The notes beneath the pieces were generated by a model. The model ran no database searches. It was not told the DNA's origin and was given only the letters and a program-made list of their open reading frames with translations. From contig NZ_RYFG02000114.1 of assembly GCF_003994235.2 (NCBI RefSeq), forward strand, positions 1-64,000: 64,000 nucleotides of DNA, given 5' to 3'. A program made the translations under genes and the position numbers. Shown one piece after another: positions 25,666 to 35,236 of this stretch (the first letter of the stretch is position 1; every line of letters starts with the position of its first letter). This stretch comes from Candidatus Methylobacter oryzae (GTDB lineage: Bacteria; Pseudomonadota; Gammaproteobacteria; Methylococcales; Methylomonadaceae).

Positions 25666-27941
25666 CAATAGAAAAGCCGAAAGTACTGATAGTCGATGAC
25701 CTGCCGGCCAATCGGATTGCGATGCGTAAGCTGCTGAACCGCTTAAATTGCGAGGTCGTGGAAGCAGGATCGGGCAATGAGGCTTTGACTTGCTGCATTA
25801 ATCAGGATTTCGCCATGGTGCTGCTGGACGTCAACATGCCGGAGATGGACGGTTACGAAGTGGCGCGTTTACTAAAAGACGAGCCGACCACGCAACATAT
25901 ACCGGTCATTTTCGTCACCGCGGCCCATGAAGACATGGAGCATCAACTGCGCGGCTATCGAACAGGGGCGGTCGATTATATCCAAAAGCCGGTCGATGAC
26001 CTGATATTACTGTCCAAGGCCCGCGTTTTCATCGATCTTTACAACAATCGGCAATGGGCTCGTTATGAATTGGAACGTAGCGAAGCGCTCCGCCAAACGT
26101 CCGCGGAAAACGAAGCCCGATTCCGTCAAGCGTTAATGGACGCCCCCATTCCGATCATGCTGTATGCCGACGACGGGAAGATCATTTTGCTTAGCCATGT
26201 TTGGACCGAGTTGACAGGTTATACCTTAAACAATATGTCTACTGTGGTGGATTGGTTTTCGAAAAAACTAACATTGTCCGAAGGAATTCAGGAAACAGTT
26301 GATCAGCCGGTTATTGCCAGCGATAGTCTTAACTTCGAGGAATTCCAGTTCTTAACCCAGGATGGTCAATGTCTAATCTGGATAATCCATCAAAGCAGTT
26401 TGGCGCCTTTGACCGATGGCCGCCAATTAACGGTGCTGATGGCAATCGACGTCACGGAGCGCAAACAAAACGAAATCGCGTTAAAACAGTATCAAGATCA
26501 CCTTGAAGAGGAAATTCAACAACGTACCGCCGATTTGGTTTTAGCGCGCAATGCCGCTGAAGCCGCCAATAAAGCCAAAAGCGTGTTTCTGGCCAACATG
26601 AGCCATGAACTTCGCACACCGCTGAATGCGATATTGGGCTTTTCCAGCATGATTCTCAAGGATGCGCAATTGCCCGAAAACCAGCTGCGAAACCTTGAAA
26701 TTATTAACCGTAGCGGCGAACACCTGCTGAGCCTGATCAACGATGTACTGGAAATGGCCAAAATCGAAGCCGGCCGTATCCAGTTTGAAGAAGCTCAATT
26801 CGATCTTGGCAGCATGATAAGAGACGTTGCCGACATGATGTCGGTACGCGCTCAAGATAAAGGCTTAGCGCTGTTAATCGATCAATCGTCCGAATTTCCG
26901 CGCTTTATCGTCGGCGATGAAGCGCGTCTACGCCAGATATTGATCAATCTGATCGGCAATGCGCTTAAATTTACCCAGCAAGGAGGCGTCACCCTACGCC
27001 TTGGAATCAAACAAGATCCCAATGCACAGCTATTGATCGAAGTCGAGGATTCGGGGTTCGGTATCAGCCCGGAAAACCAACGGCATATCTTCGAACCGTT
27101 CGTACAACTGGGCGAACAAGGCGACGGCAAAGGCACCGGACTCGGCTTAACCATTACCCGTCAATTCGTACGGCTGATGGGCGGACACATCAGCTTGGAA
27201 AGCACATTGGGCAAAGGTTCGCTGTTTCGGATCGATCTGCCTTTGCGAGAAGTCAAGGAAAATGACCTCATCAAATCGAAAGAAACAAGCCGCGGCGAAG
27301 TAGTCAGCCTGGCTCCCGGTCAACCCGCATACCGCGTATTGATCGTCGAGGACCAGCTGGAAAACCAGTTGCTGCTTACTCAGCTGATGGAATGCATAGG
27401 TATTTCAACCAAAATCGCAAAGAACGGCAAAGAAGGCGTTGAACTGTTTCAGAGCTGGCATCCCCATCTGATCTGGATGGACCGGCGTATGCCGCTAATG
27501 GACGGTATTCAGGCTGCCCAGGCAATACGCCTGCTTCCCGAAGGCAAAGCCGTGAAAATTGTCGCGGTGACCGCTTCGGCTTTTATGGAGCAACGCGACG
27601 AAATGCTCCAGGCGGGGATGGATGACTTTGTACGCAAGCCCTACCGTTCTAGCGAAATTTACGAATGCCTGTCGAGACAATTGGGCGTTACCTATATTTA
27701 CGACGGCGTTGCCGAGCCGCAAGAACAAGACATGCCGTTGACGCCGGAAATGCTGTCAGCGCTGCCGGATGAATTGCGCAAGGATCTGCTGGATGCGCTG
27801 GAAAGTCTGGACAGCGAAGATATAGACTCCATAATCCAGCAAATTGCAAACTATGACCAACCTTTGCAAAAAGCCCTGACGAATCTTGCCGAAAGCTTTG
27901 ACTACTCGGCAATCTTGAAAGCCCTAAGAGAGTGTAGATAA
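25662..27941 (+). CDS. REC-PAS-HisKA-HATPase-REC hybrid histidine kinase
   Basis: A soluble hybrid kinase of 759 residues starting at the ATG that overlaps the cheB stop (ATGA). An N-terminal receiver (about 5-125, LLDVNMPEMDG) is followed by PAS (about 145-270), a coiled coil, HisKA with LANMSHELRTPLNAILGF near 314, and HATPase with GTGLGLTITRQF. A second receiver has an unusual pocket, IWMDRRMPLMDG. A conserved helical tail (about 700-759) ends in FDYSAILKALRE. No membrane span is seen, so it probably takes input by phosphotransfer or from the cytoplasm. From HisKA to the tail it is closely similar to the MASE3 kinase at 28746-32000, which indicates duplication. Confidence 0.94.
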   Translation: MTIEKPKVLIVDDLPANRIAMRKLLNRLNCEVVEAGSGNEALTCCINQDFAMVLLDVNMPEMDGYEVARLLKDEPTTQHIPVIFVTAAHEDMEHQLRGYRTGAVDYIQKPVDDLILLSKARVFIDLYNNRQWARYELERSEALRQTSAENEARFRQALMDAPIPIMLYADDGKIILLSHVWTELTGYTLNNMSTVVDWFSKKLTLSEGIQETVDQPVIASDSLNFEEFQFLTQDGQCLIWIIHQSSLAPLTDGRQLTVLMAIDVTERKQNEIALKQYQDHLEEEIQQRTADLVLARNAAEAANKAKSVFLANMSHELRTPLNAILGFSSMILKDAQLPENQLRNLEIINRSGEHLLSLINDVLEMAKIEAGRIQFEEAQFDLGSMIRDVADMMSVRAQDKGLALLIDQSSEFPRFIVGDEARLRQILINLIGNALKFTQQGGVTLRLGIKQDPNAQLLIEVEDSGFGISPENQRHIFEPFVQLGEQGDGKGTGLGLTITRQFVRLMGGHISLESTLGKGSLFRIDLPLREVKENDLIKSKETSRGEVVSLAPGQPAYRVLIVEDQLENQLLLTQLMECIGISTKIAKNGKEGVELFQSWHPHLIWMDRRMPLMDGIQAAQAIRLLPEGKAVKIVAVTASAFMEQRDEMLQAGMDDFVRKPYRSSEIYECLSRQLGVTYIYDGVAEPQEQDMPLTPEMLSALPDELRKDLLDALESLDSEDIDSIIQQIANYDQPLQKALTNLAESFDYSAILKALRECR

Positions 27942-28013
27942 AATAAATTACCCGGCCAACCGACCGGCTTCGGCGCACATCCAAAATCGCATCGCTGTGC
28001 CTAACGCTTGGAA

Positions 28014-28496
28014 CTATTGGGTTGGCAATTTTCTGAACAAGGCATGACAAGAACTGCAGGTCATCTTGATCTGGCAGACAATATTGTCAAGAGCATCGAT
28101 ATAGTTAAGCTCGGCCTGATCTTGTAACAAACGCGATTGTTGCGATAACTTTTGCGCTAATGCCAGGAAGGTTTGACGTTCGCTACCGGTTAATTGTAAC
28201 GCGGGCATTCTTTCGATAATTTTGCCTATGGTTTGCTGCATACTCTCCGCATTATCGGCAACGCCTTGCGCGTATTTACGCCGCTCCCGGTCCAACTCCG
28301 GCTGGGTCGTAAAGCGGTCCAGCACCAAGACGTCCATTTTATCCGTCAGTTCATGCAAGCGGTTGAAATAGACTGCATGCAATGCAGGTCCGCTACGGCC
28401 GTTAACATGCTCGTAAACCCCGCCGCCCGGATTGGAACACGCTGCTAATGTAGATACGGATAATATAAAAAGATATACTTTGGATCTGCTTGGCAT
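28014..28496 (-). CDS. Cytochrome c'-like monoheme lipoprotein
   Basis: A 160-residue predicted lipoprotein (signal peptide with lipobox TLAAC near residue 20). The mature part is helical and ends with the heme c motif TCSSCHALFR about 15 residues from the C-terminus. That position and the CxxCHxxFR form are typical of class II cytochromes (c' / c-556). A membrane-attached periplasmic electron-transfer or gas-binding role is expected for the family. The gene lies alone, opposite in direction, between two sensor-kinase transcription units. This may be chance, or it may place a redox or NO-binding protein next to the sensors. Confidence 0.82.
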   Translation of the reverse strand: MPSRSKVYLFILSVSTLAACSNPGGGVYEHVNGRSGPALHAVYFNRLHELTDKMDVLVLDRFTTQPELDRERRKYAQGVADNAESMQQTIGKIIERMPALQLTGSERQTFLALAQKLSQQSRLLQDQAELNYIDALDNIVCQIKMTCSSCHALFRKLPTQ

Positions 28497-28608
28497 GTCT
28501 GATTGCTTCCTCTATAGAAACACCAACGATACGGGAAATAGCAGCCGGATTAGGTTCGCAGATTAGCCGCCCCGGCCTTTAACCGTCAACAGTAGCAAAT
28601 ACGTATAA

Positions 28609-28660
28609 AAAGCTGAGTTGAGCGGCTTGTCTGCTCAAACCCTACTTATGCCCTTTGGGT
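28609..28660 (-). repeat. Dispersed repeat P2, copy 2
   Basis: Reverse-complement orientation: AAAGCTGAGTTGAGCGGCTT ... CTTATGCCCTTTGGGTA. It sits about 85 bp upstream of the MASE3 kinase start, in the divergent gap with the cytochrome gene. Confidence 0.85.
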
Positions 28661-28745
28661 ATGGAATATGCGCATTGTGAAAAATAACAAAACGGATAGC
28701 CGCTAAAATCGGGCGCTGCAAAACAGCTAAAGGGAAAATTGAGTA

Positions 28746-31700
28746 ATGCAAAAAATATTTGATCGATGCCCACCATCCCTTGTTTTAGCGCTAACCGTCA
28801 TCAGCTCTGCATTACCGTTCCTGCTGGTAGAGTTATTCCCTTCATACTTTTACTGGGTTATGGACATTACTTCCTACCTGGTATTCCACAACCTAGCCGA
28901 ATTCTTCAGCGTGATGGTCTCGCTGTCGATTTTTGGCGTGGGCTGGTTCTCTTATAATCAATCGCGCGATTATCATGCCCTGCTCCTCAGTACGGCTTTT
29001 CTTGTCGTTGGCCTGGTGGATTCCATGCATACGCTGAGCTACGTCGGTATGCCGGAATTTTTTACTCCCAATTCCGCCGATAAGGCATCGCGTTTTTGGG
29101 TGTTGGTCAGGATGTTTTCGGCCTCAGTCTTCCTGGCCAGCGCTTTCATCCGCATCAAAACGACAAGCCGGCGACTGCCGAGAATGTTACTGTTGGCAAT
29201 CGCATTGGCGATTTCCGCACTGGCTTTCACGATCGTCATTTTCTTTCCCGAATACATGCCTGCCGCGTTCGTACCGGGCCAGGGCCAAACCCCGTTCAAG
29301 AAAAATTCCGAATACCTGATTATTGTCTTGCTGCTGCTAGCGACCGCTGCCTACTGGCGCCGCATGTCGAAAACCGGCAACCGGCTGCTGCTGTACTATT
29401 TGACCGCATTTATCGTTTCGATTTTCAGCGAACTGGTGTTCGCTTTTTACAAGAACGCTTTCGACAGTTACAACGGCTTGGGCCATCTCTACAAAATCGT
29501 AGCGTTCTGCCTGATTTACAAAGGTATTTTTACCAGTTTGATTGAACATCCCTATGTCAGCCTGGCGCAAGCAAACAATCATCTGCACGTGGAAATTGCC
29601 GAACGTAAACGGGCGGAAGAAAACCTGCGGCACATGAACCGCGAACTACAGGCCATCAGCAACTGCAATCAAACCCTGATGCGGGCGGAGGACGAGCAAA
29701 CATTGCTGAATGAAATCTGCCACCTGATCTGCGACAAAGCCGGTTACCGCATGGCCTGGGTCGGCTATGCCGAACACGATAATGCCAAGAGCGTACGTCC
29801 TGTCGCCTGGGCCGGAGTCGACAACGGCTATCTAGCGGCCGCGAACTTAACCTGGGCTGACACGGAACGTGGACGCGGCCCCGTAGGAACAGCCGTGCGT
29901 AGCGAGGTAACTGCCTGCATCCAAGATTTCGTGACCGATCCTCAAGCCGCTCCCTGGCGTGAAAATGCTTTACAGCGCGGTTACCGCTCCTGTATCGCGC
30001 TGCCCCTCAGGGATCAAAACGGCAATGTGTTCGGTGCGCTCATTATCTATTCGACCGAACCCAACACCTTTACCTTAAACGAAATACGCCTGCTGGAAGA
30101 GCTCGCCGGCGATCTGGCCTTCGGCATCACCGTTCTGCGCGCCCGCACCGAGCTCAAGCAAGCGGAAGCGACCCGCACGCAACTGGCCGCGATTGTCGAA
30201 TATTCGAACGATGCCATTATCGGCAAAACGCCGAACGGCATCGTCAGTCACTGGAACAAAAGCGCCGAAAGAATATACGGCTACAGCGCAACGGAGATCA
30301 TCGGCAAACCCGTTACCGTACTTGCGCCTCCAGCACTCCATGCCGAGATCAAGGAGCTGCTGGAAAAAATCCGCAACGGCGAAGTCGTGGTCAGCCACGA
30401 ATCGGAAAGAATCCGCAAGGACGGCACCCTGATTCATGTCGCCATTACGCTCTCCCCGATCAAGGACGCTTCGGGCAATACCATCGGCATATCGACGATA
30501 ACCCGCGACATCACCGAACACAAGCGAAATGCAGAAGAGCTTAGGCGCTACAAAGACCATCTCGAAGAAGAAGTACAGCAACGTACTGAAGACCTGGTAT
30601 TGGCCCGCAATGCGGCAGAAACCGCGAACCAGGCGAAAAGCGTGTTCCTATCCAACATGAGCCATGAATTGCGCACGCCGCTGAATGCGATTCTCGGTTT
30701 CTCGAAGCTGATGCGCAAAGACACGCTGCTGCCGGAAAGCCACCGGCAAAACCTCGACATTATCAACCGTAGCGGTGAGCACCTGCTGACGCTGATCAAT
30801 GACGTATTGGAAATGGCCAAAATCGAAGCAGGCCGGCTGCAACTTGAAAATGCTGCATTCGACTTGGGCGCCATGGTGCGGGATGTAACCGACATGATGC
30901 TGATACGCGCCGGGGAAAAAGGCTTGCGCCTATTGGTCGACCAGTCGTCGCAGTTCCCACGCTATATTGCCGGAGACGAAGCCCGCTTGCGCCAAGTGCT
31001 GATTAACCTGATCGGGAATTCGATCAAATTTACCGAACAAGGCGGCGTCACGCTACGTTTGGGTACGCGCCAAAACAGCCGCTCGCATCTGGTGATTGAG
31101 ATTGAGGACTCCGGCCCCGGCATCGCGCAAGAAGATCAACAACGTATCTTCGAGCCTTTCGTGCAACTAGACTCGCATTGGGATAACAAAGGAACCGGGC
31201 TGGGATTAAGCCTCTCGCGCCAATTCGTGCAATTGATGGGCGGCAGCATCAAACTGGAAAGCACTGTCGGCAAAGGCACGCTGTTCAGGATTGATTTGCC
31301 GCTCAGCGAAGTCGCGGAAGCCGATATTATTCAATCGAAACAGGCCGAAAAAGGCGACATCGTCGGTTTGGAGCCGGGACAGCCGGATTACCGCATCCTG
31401 ATCGTCGAAGATAAACTGGAAAATCAATTGCTGCTGACCAAGTTGATGGAATCGGTCGGTTTTCAGGTCAAAGTCGCGGAAAATGGCGAACAAGGCGTGA
31501 AATTGTTCCAAAGCTGGCATCCGCATTTCATCTGGATGGACCGCCGCATGCCGGTCATGGATGGGCTGGAAGCAACGCGCCGGATACGCAAACTTCCCGG
31601 CGGCAAGGACGTGAAAATAGTCGCCGTTACCGCATCCGCGTTTATCGAGCAACGCTCGGAAAGCATCGATGCCGGCATGGATGATTTTGTGCGTAAGCCC

Positions 31701-32000
31701 TACCGTTTCAATGAGATTTACGAATGCATGTCCAAACAGTTGAGTGTAAAATACATCTACGACGGAATGTCTGAACCGGAACAGCAAGCGGTCACGGCAA
31801 ACATGTCGGAAATGTTGTCTGTATTGCCGGAAAGTTTGCGTTACGACTTGACGGAAGCGCTTGAAAGCTTGGAAACCAACCACATCGCACAGGTCATCCA
31901 GCAAATTGCAACATACGACCCCAAATTACAAAAAACGCTTTCCCACCTTGCCGACACCTTTGATTACACGGCGATCCTGAAAGCGTTACAGACAAACTAA
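28746..32000 (+). CDS. MASE3-GAF-PAS hybrid histidine kinase
   Basis: An 1084-residue inner-membrane sensor. The N-terminal MASE3 domain (about 10-245) has many spans and the stretch GLVDSMHTLSYVGMPEFF. GAF (about 300-460), PAS (about 470-590, NDAIIGKTPNGIVSHWNKSA), a coiled coil, HisKA with LSNMSHELRTPLNAILGF near 638 and HATPase with GTGLGLSLSRQF follow. A receiver with IWMDRRMPVMDG and the same C-terminal tail as the neighbouring hybrid kinase (ending FDYTAILKALQ) complete it. The HD-GYP regulator gene begins 10 bp after its stop, so the two are co-transcribed and the kinase may feed c-di-GMP turnover. Confidence 0.94.
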   Translation: MQKIFDRCPPSLVLALTVISSALPFLLVELFPSYFYWVMDITSYLVFHNLAEFFSVMVSLSIFGVGWFSYNQSRDYHALLLSTAFLVVGLVDSMHTLSYVGMPEFFTPNSADKASRFWVLVRMFSASVFLASAFIRIKTTSRRLPRMLLLAIALAISALAFTIVIFFPEYMPAAFVPGQGQTPFKKNSEYLIIVLLLLATAAYWRRMSKTGNRLLLYYLTAFIVSIFSELVFAFYKNAFDSYNGLGHLYKIVAFCLIYKGIFTSLIEHPYVSLAQANNHLHVEIAERKRAEENLRHMNRELQAISNCNQTLMRAEDEQTLLNEICHLICDKAGYRMAWVGYAEHDNAKSVRPVAWAGVDNGYLAAANLTWADTERGRGPVGTAVRSEVTACIQDFVTDPQAAPWRENALQRGYRSCIALPLRDQNGNVFGALIIYSTEPNTFTLNEIRLLEELAGDLAFGITVLRARTELKQAEATRTQLAAIVEYSNDAIIGKTPNGIVSHWNKSAERIYGYSATEIIGKPVTVLAPPALHAEIKELLEKIRNGEVVVSHESERIRKDGTLIHVAITLSPIKDASGNTIGISTITRDITEHKRNAEELRRYKDHLEEEVQQRTEDLVLARNAAETANQAKSVFLSNMSHELRTPLNAILGFSKLMRKDTLLPESHRQNLDIINRSGEHLLTLINDVLEMAKIEAGRLQLENAAFDLGAMVRDVTDMMLIRAGEKGLRLLVDQSSQFPRYIAGDEARLRQVLINLIGNSIKFTEQGGVTLRLGTRQNSRSHLVIEIEDSGPGIAQEDQQRIFEPFVQLDSHWDNKGTGLGLSLSRQFVQLMGGSIKLESTVGKGTLFRIDLPLSEVAEADIIQSKQAEKGDIVGLEPGQPDYRILIVEDKLENQLLLTKLMESVGFQVKVAENGEQGVKLFQSWHPHFIWMDRRMPVMDGLEATRRIRKLPGGKDVKIVAVTASAFIEQRSESIDAGMDDFVRKPYRFNEIYECMSKQLSVKYIYDGMSEPEQQAVTANMSEMLSVLPESLRYDLTEALESLETNHIAQVIQQIATYDPKLQKTLSHLADTFDYTAILKALQTN

Positions 32001-32010
32001 CCAGACCTCT

Positions 32011-33015
32011 ATGACAAGCAAAGGCAGAATACTCGCCGTCGATGACACCCCAACGTCCCTGAAGCTGTTGTCGAACATTCTCAATGAAGAAGGCTATGAG
32101 GTGCGTGCCGCGATTAACGGGGAACTGGCTTTACATTCCGCCATCAACAATCCGCCCGAACTGGTGCTGCTGGACATTCGCATGCCCGGAATGGATGGCT
32201 TCGAAGTCTGCCGGCAACTTAAGAGCCATCCGAAAACCTGCGGCGTACCGGTCATTTTCGTTAGCGCGGTCTCTGAAACGGGTGAAAAAGTGCAAGGATT
32301 CGAGCTTGGAGCCGTGGACTTTGTCACCAAGCCTTATCAACGCGAAGAGTTGCTGGCCAGGGTACGTACTCACCTTGAAGTCAACCGGCTACGCAATCAT
32401 CTCGAAGACCTGGTAGAAGAACGTACCCGCGAGCTCAAGAACAGCCTGCTGGACTTCGTCACCGCAATTGCAGCCACTATCGAAGTGCGCGACCCTTATA
32501 CGGCCGGACATCAACGCCGCGTCGCCCACCTTGCGACCGAGATCGCCAAGGAGTTGCACCTGCCCGAAGACCAGATCGTCGGACTCAAACTGGCCAGCGT
32601 GATGCACGATATTGGCAAGATTCGGGTGCCGGCCGAAATACTCAGCAAACCGGGACGCCTGGATGAGCTCGAATTCAACCTGATCAAGCGCCATCCGGTC
32701 ACCGGCCATGAAATACTCAAATCCATCAATTTCCCCTGGCCGATTGCTACAGCGGTACTGCAACACCATGAACGCTTGGACGGCTCGGGATACCCCAATG
32801 GGCTAAAGGGCGAAGAAATCATCGCTGAAGCCAAAATCGTGGCGGTAGCCGACGTTGTCGAAGCCATGGTCTCGCATCGCCCTTACCGCGCAGGGCTCGG
32901 CGTCGATGCGGCGATGGAGGAAATTACCGCCAATAAAGGCACGCGGTACGATCCTTTAGTCGTGGACGTCTGCCTGAAGCTGTTCAGGGAACAAGGCTAT
33001 ACCTTTCCGACCTGA
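32011..33015 (+). CDS. Two-component response regulator, c-di-GMP phosphodiesterase (REC-HD-GYP)
   Basis: A 334-residue cytoplasmic regulator. The receiver (about 5-120) has ILAVDDTP and the phosphoacceptor Asp in VLLDIRMPGMDG. The HD-GYP domain (about 150-330) has the metal-binding HD in ASVMHDIGKIRVP and the signature HHERLDGSGYPNGLKG. HD-GYP enzymes hydrolyse c-di-GMP to GMP or pGpG. It follows the MASE3 hybrid kinase by 10 bp. The adjacent exopolysaccharide locus is a natural c-di-GMP-controlled output, though the link is inferred from position only. Confidence 0.95.
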   Translation: MTSKGRILAVDDTPTSLKLLSNILNEEGYEVRAAINGELALHSAINNPPELVLLDIRMPGMDGFEVCRQLKSHPKTCGVPVIFVSAVSETGEKVQGFELGAVDFVTKPYQREELLARVRTHLEVNRLRNHLEDLVEERTRELKNSLLDFVTAIAATIEVRDPYTAGHQRRVAHLATEIAKELHLPEDQIVGLKLASVMHDIGKIRVPAEILSKPGRLDELEFNLIKRHPVTGHEILKSINFPWPIATAVLQHHERLDGSGYPNGLKGEEIIAEAKIVAVADVVEAMVSHRPYRAGLGVDAAMEEITANKGTRYDPLVVDVCLKLFREQGYTFPT

Positions 33016-33072
33016 TTCGTCCGCCGCTATTAAGTCAAGCGTTGTAATTATCTCCTTAACTTAATGACCGCT

Positions 33073-33996
33073 TTATGTCGGAGCGCGAAGCCAATACGTC
33101 TTATGCAGGCTAAAACACCGCCGCATGGCGCGCGGCAATCCCAGGTGTAACACGCCCAGCTTGAATCCGAGCCATTTCAACCCTGTCCGCAGCAACGCGG
33201 ACGGAATCAACCAGGGTGCGTGCTTTAGCAAGTAGCGTATTTCCGATCTTACAAAACGCAAACCCTCCCCCGACGCCCGGCCGAACGTCTGTTGCAGCCA
33301 GGCGGTGTAATTATGGAAAACCCCGATATCGAAGTAGCGCCTAAATTCGTCCAGAAAACCGTAATCATGGGAATGAAACACCTGCGCATCGGCGCGATAA
33401 GCGACTTTCCAGCCCGCCACCAGCATTCTGCCGGCCACGTAAGTATCTTCGTTCATGATAGTGCCGGCCGGAAAACCGCCGACCTGCATCAACGTGCTGC
33501 ACCGATAGGCCGCAAAAGAATTGGAGATAAAAACCGACTTAATGCCAAAGCGCATTCGGTCTTCTATGCCGCGCAACTGGCTTTCGGCCGGATAATTGAA
33601 CAGCCGGGCGTGCGCGGCAATCGGTCCGGCATCGCGGTGCGGAAGCTGCCGCCCGTAGGCCGCCCCGACTTGCGGATCGTCGAACGCCGCCAACAGCCGC
33701 TCGATAGCGTCGGGACCGGCCAATAACGCATCCTGGGTCAGGAAGACAACAATGTCCATCGCCGAAAGTATATTCACGCCGAGCTGGCGAGTGCCGCCGT
33801 GATTGAATTCCGGCTTTGGTATCACCTTCACCTCAAAACCGTAGGCGCGCGCCAACGCGGCCGTGTCGTCGCTGGACGATGAATCGATGACCAACACGCA
33901 ATCCGGCTTCCGGGTCTGTTGATCGAAGGCCTTCAGCCAGGATACCCATAAACTGCCGGCGTTTAATGTAGGTACGATAAGACCGACCTTGTTCAT
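33073..33996 (-). CDS. Family 2 glycosyltransferase (rhamnosyltransferase-like)
   Basis: A 307-residue GT-A fold transferase from the ATG at 33996, which overlaps the preceding gene stop (ATGA). It begins KVGLIVPTLNAG and has the nucleotide-sugar segment LVIDSSSSDDT. The metal site VFLTQDALL and KPEFNHGGTRQLGV resemble RfbF/WbbL-type rhamnosyltransferases, and the acceptor part has MNEDTYVAGRM. The start at 34062 would overlap the neighbour heavily and is not used. It is the last gene of the leftward exopolysaccharide locus and probably adds one sugar of the repeat unit at the cytoplasmic membrane. The sugar identity is a guess. Confidence 0.88.
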   Translation of the reverse strand: MNKVGLIVPTLNAGSLWVSWLKAFDQQTRKPDCVLVIDSSSSDDTAALARAYGFEVKVIPKPEFNHGGTRQLGVNILSAMDIVVFLTQDALLAGPDAIERLLAAFDDPQVGAAYGRQLPHRDAGPIAAHARLFNYPAESQLRGIEDRMRFGIKSVFISNSFAAYRCSTLMQVGGFPAGTIMNEDTYVAGRMLVAGWKVAYRADAQVFHSHDYGFLDEFRRYFDIGVFHNYTAWLQQTFGRASGEGLRFVRSEIRYLLKHAPWLIPSALLRTGLKWLGFKLGVLHLGLPRAMRRCFSLHKTYWLRAPT

Positions 33997-35192
33997 AACG
34001 AAGTCCCCTCTGCTAGCGGTTGCGGCAGCCTGGTTTGAACGGCTTTTTTCAACACCTGCCAAATACGCTCGCCCAACCTGACCGGGTTGAGCTGTTGTTC
34101 GACATACTGCCGGCCGTTCCGTGACATCCGCTCCCAGCCCGAACTGTCCAGCGCTTGCGCTTTACGCAGCGCGTCGCAAACCGAAGCCTCGGTTCTATCG
34201 AATACAAAACCGGCCTCCAACGATTGCAAATGATCCCAGGCCAAACCTTTGGCGACCAATACCGGCCGCCCGGCAGCCATCGCTTCGGCGACGACGTTGC
34301 CGAAGTTCTCGCGCATGCCGCCCGCAGCCTCCAATCCTGACGGCAACACCAGGAAATGGCTCGCTGCGAGCAACTCGGCCACCTCGCCGCGCTCCAGATA
34401 ACCGCGATAAATAATCGCGCCTTCAGCCTGTTCGACCAGGGCTTGAAATTCTTCGAAATAATCGCCGTCGACGCTTCTGCCGGCAACGACCAGGCTATCC
34501 TCGGGTTTGCGCACATTCAACCATGCGCGAATGAAAGCATTGATGCCTTTTTCCTGCTGAATATGTCCCAGAAAGCAAAGTTTCAGGCCTTTCCCGCCAG
34601 GATATTCGGCGACGTTAAAATCGCCGCTGTCGATGCCGTTCGGGACCAACAGTATGCGGGCCTTTTCGCCGAGCACGTTGCGCACGCCTTCGGCCTCGGT
34701 TTCGCTGGTGCAATGCACGGCGATAGCGCGGCGCAAAGTCGGAAAAGTCAGCCATCGATAAAACAGCCATTTGTGCGGCTTTCGCCGTTGTATCAGCTCA
34801 ACATGTTCGGGCATCAAACCGCCATGCACGGCAACCATGAACGGGCGGCGCAACAGACTGCAAAAGACCGCAGCCAGCGTCGACGGCCAGGTCGCAATGC
34901 CGTGGATATACACAACCGGCGATTGCCGGCAGAGTTTGAATAGCTTGGGAACGGCGCTCAAACCGAAGCCCCAGCGCCTGAAGCCATAGCACCGATAGAG
35001 CCGGACGTCCACCCGCTCGCCAAGACAGACCTGCTCGGGCCGCAGCCGGCCTGCAATCGATTCGTCTGACGCGACCAGCGCCATTTTATGGCCCCGTTCC
35101 GCCCATGCCTTGGTCAACACGCCGGCTGTAACGGACACGCCGCCGTACCCCTTGGCCGGCGGTATATGCGTGGTAACGATGCCTATATTCAT
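33993..35192 (-). CDS. Family 4 glycosyltransferase
   Basis: A 399-residue GT-B fold transferase with two Rossmann-like halves. It begins MNIGIVTTHIPPAKGYGG, has the nucleotide-binding segment LCFLGHIQQEKGI near residue 200, and carries the EX7E motif of family GT4 in ENFGNVVAEAMAAGRPVL near 305. It is retaining and uses a nucleotide sugar. It lies in the exopolysaccharide operon, overlapping the GT2 gene downstream by 4 bp. A repeat-filled gap of about 320 bp separates it from the upstream transferase genes. Confidence 0.9.
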   Translation of the reverse strand: MNIGIVTTHIPPAKGYGGVSVTAGVLTKAWAERGHKMALVASDESIAGRLRPEQVCLGERVDVRLYRCYGFRRWGFGLSAVPKLFKLCRQSPVVYIHGIATWPSTLAAVFCSLLRRPFMVAVHGGLMPEHVELIQRRKPHKWLFYRWLTFPTLRRAIAVHCTSETEAEGVRNVLGEKARILLVPNGIDSGDFNVAEYPGGKGLKLCFLGHIQQEKGINAFIRAWLNVRKPEDSLVVAGRSVDGDYFEEFQALVEQAEGAIIYRGYLERGEVAELLAASHFLVLPSGLEAAGGMRENFGNVVAEAMAAGRPVLVAKGLAWDHLQSLEAGFVFDRTEASVCDALRKAQALDSSGWERMSRNGRQYVEQQLNPVRLGERIWQVLKKAVQTRLPQPLAEGTSL

Positions 35193-35236
35193 CGCGTTTC
35201 TCCTGGATCTAACTGTAAATAATAATTTTCAAAGAA

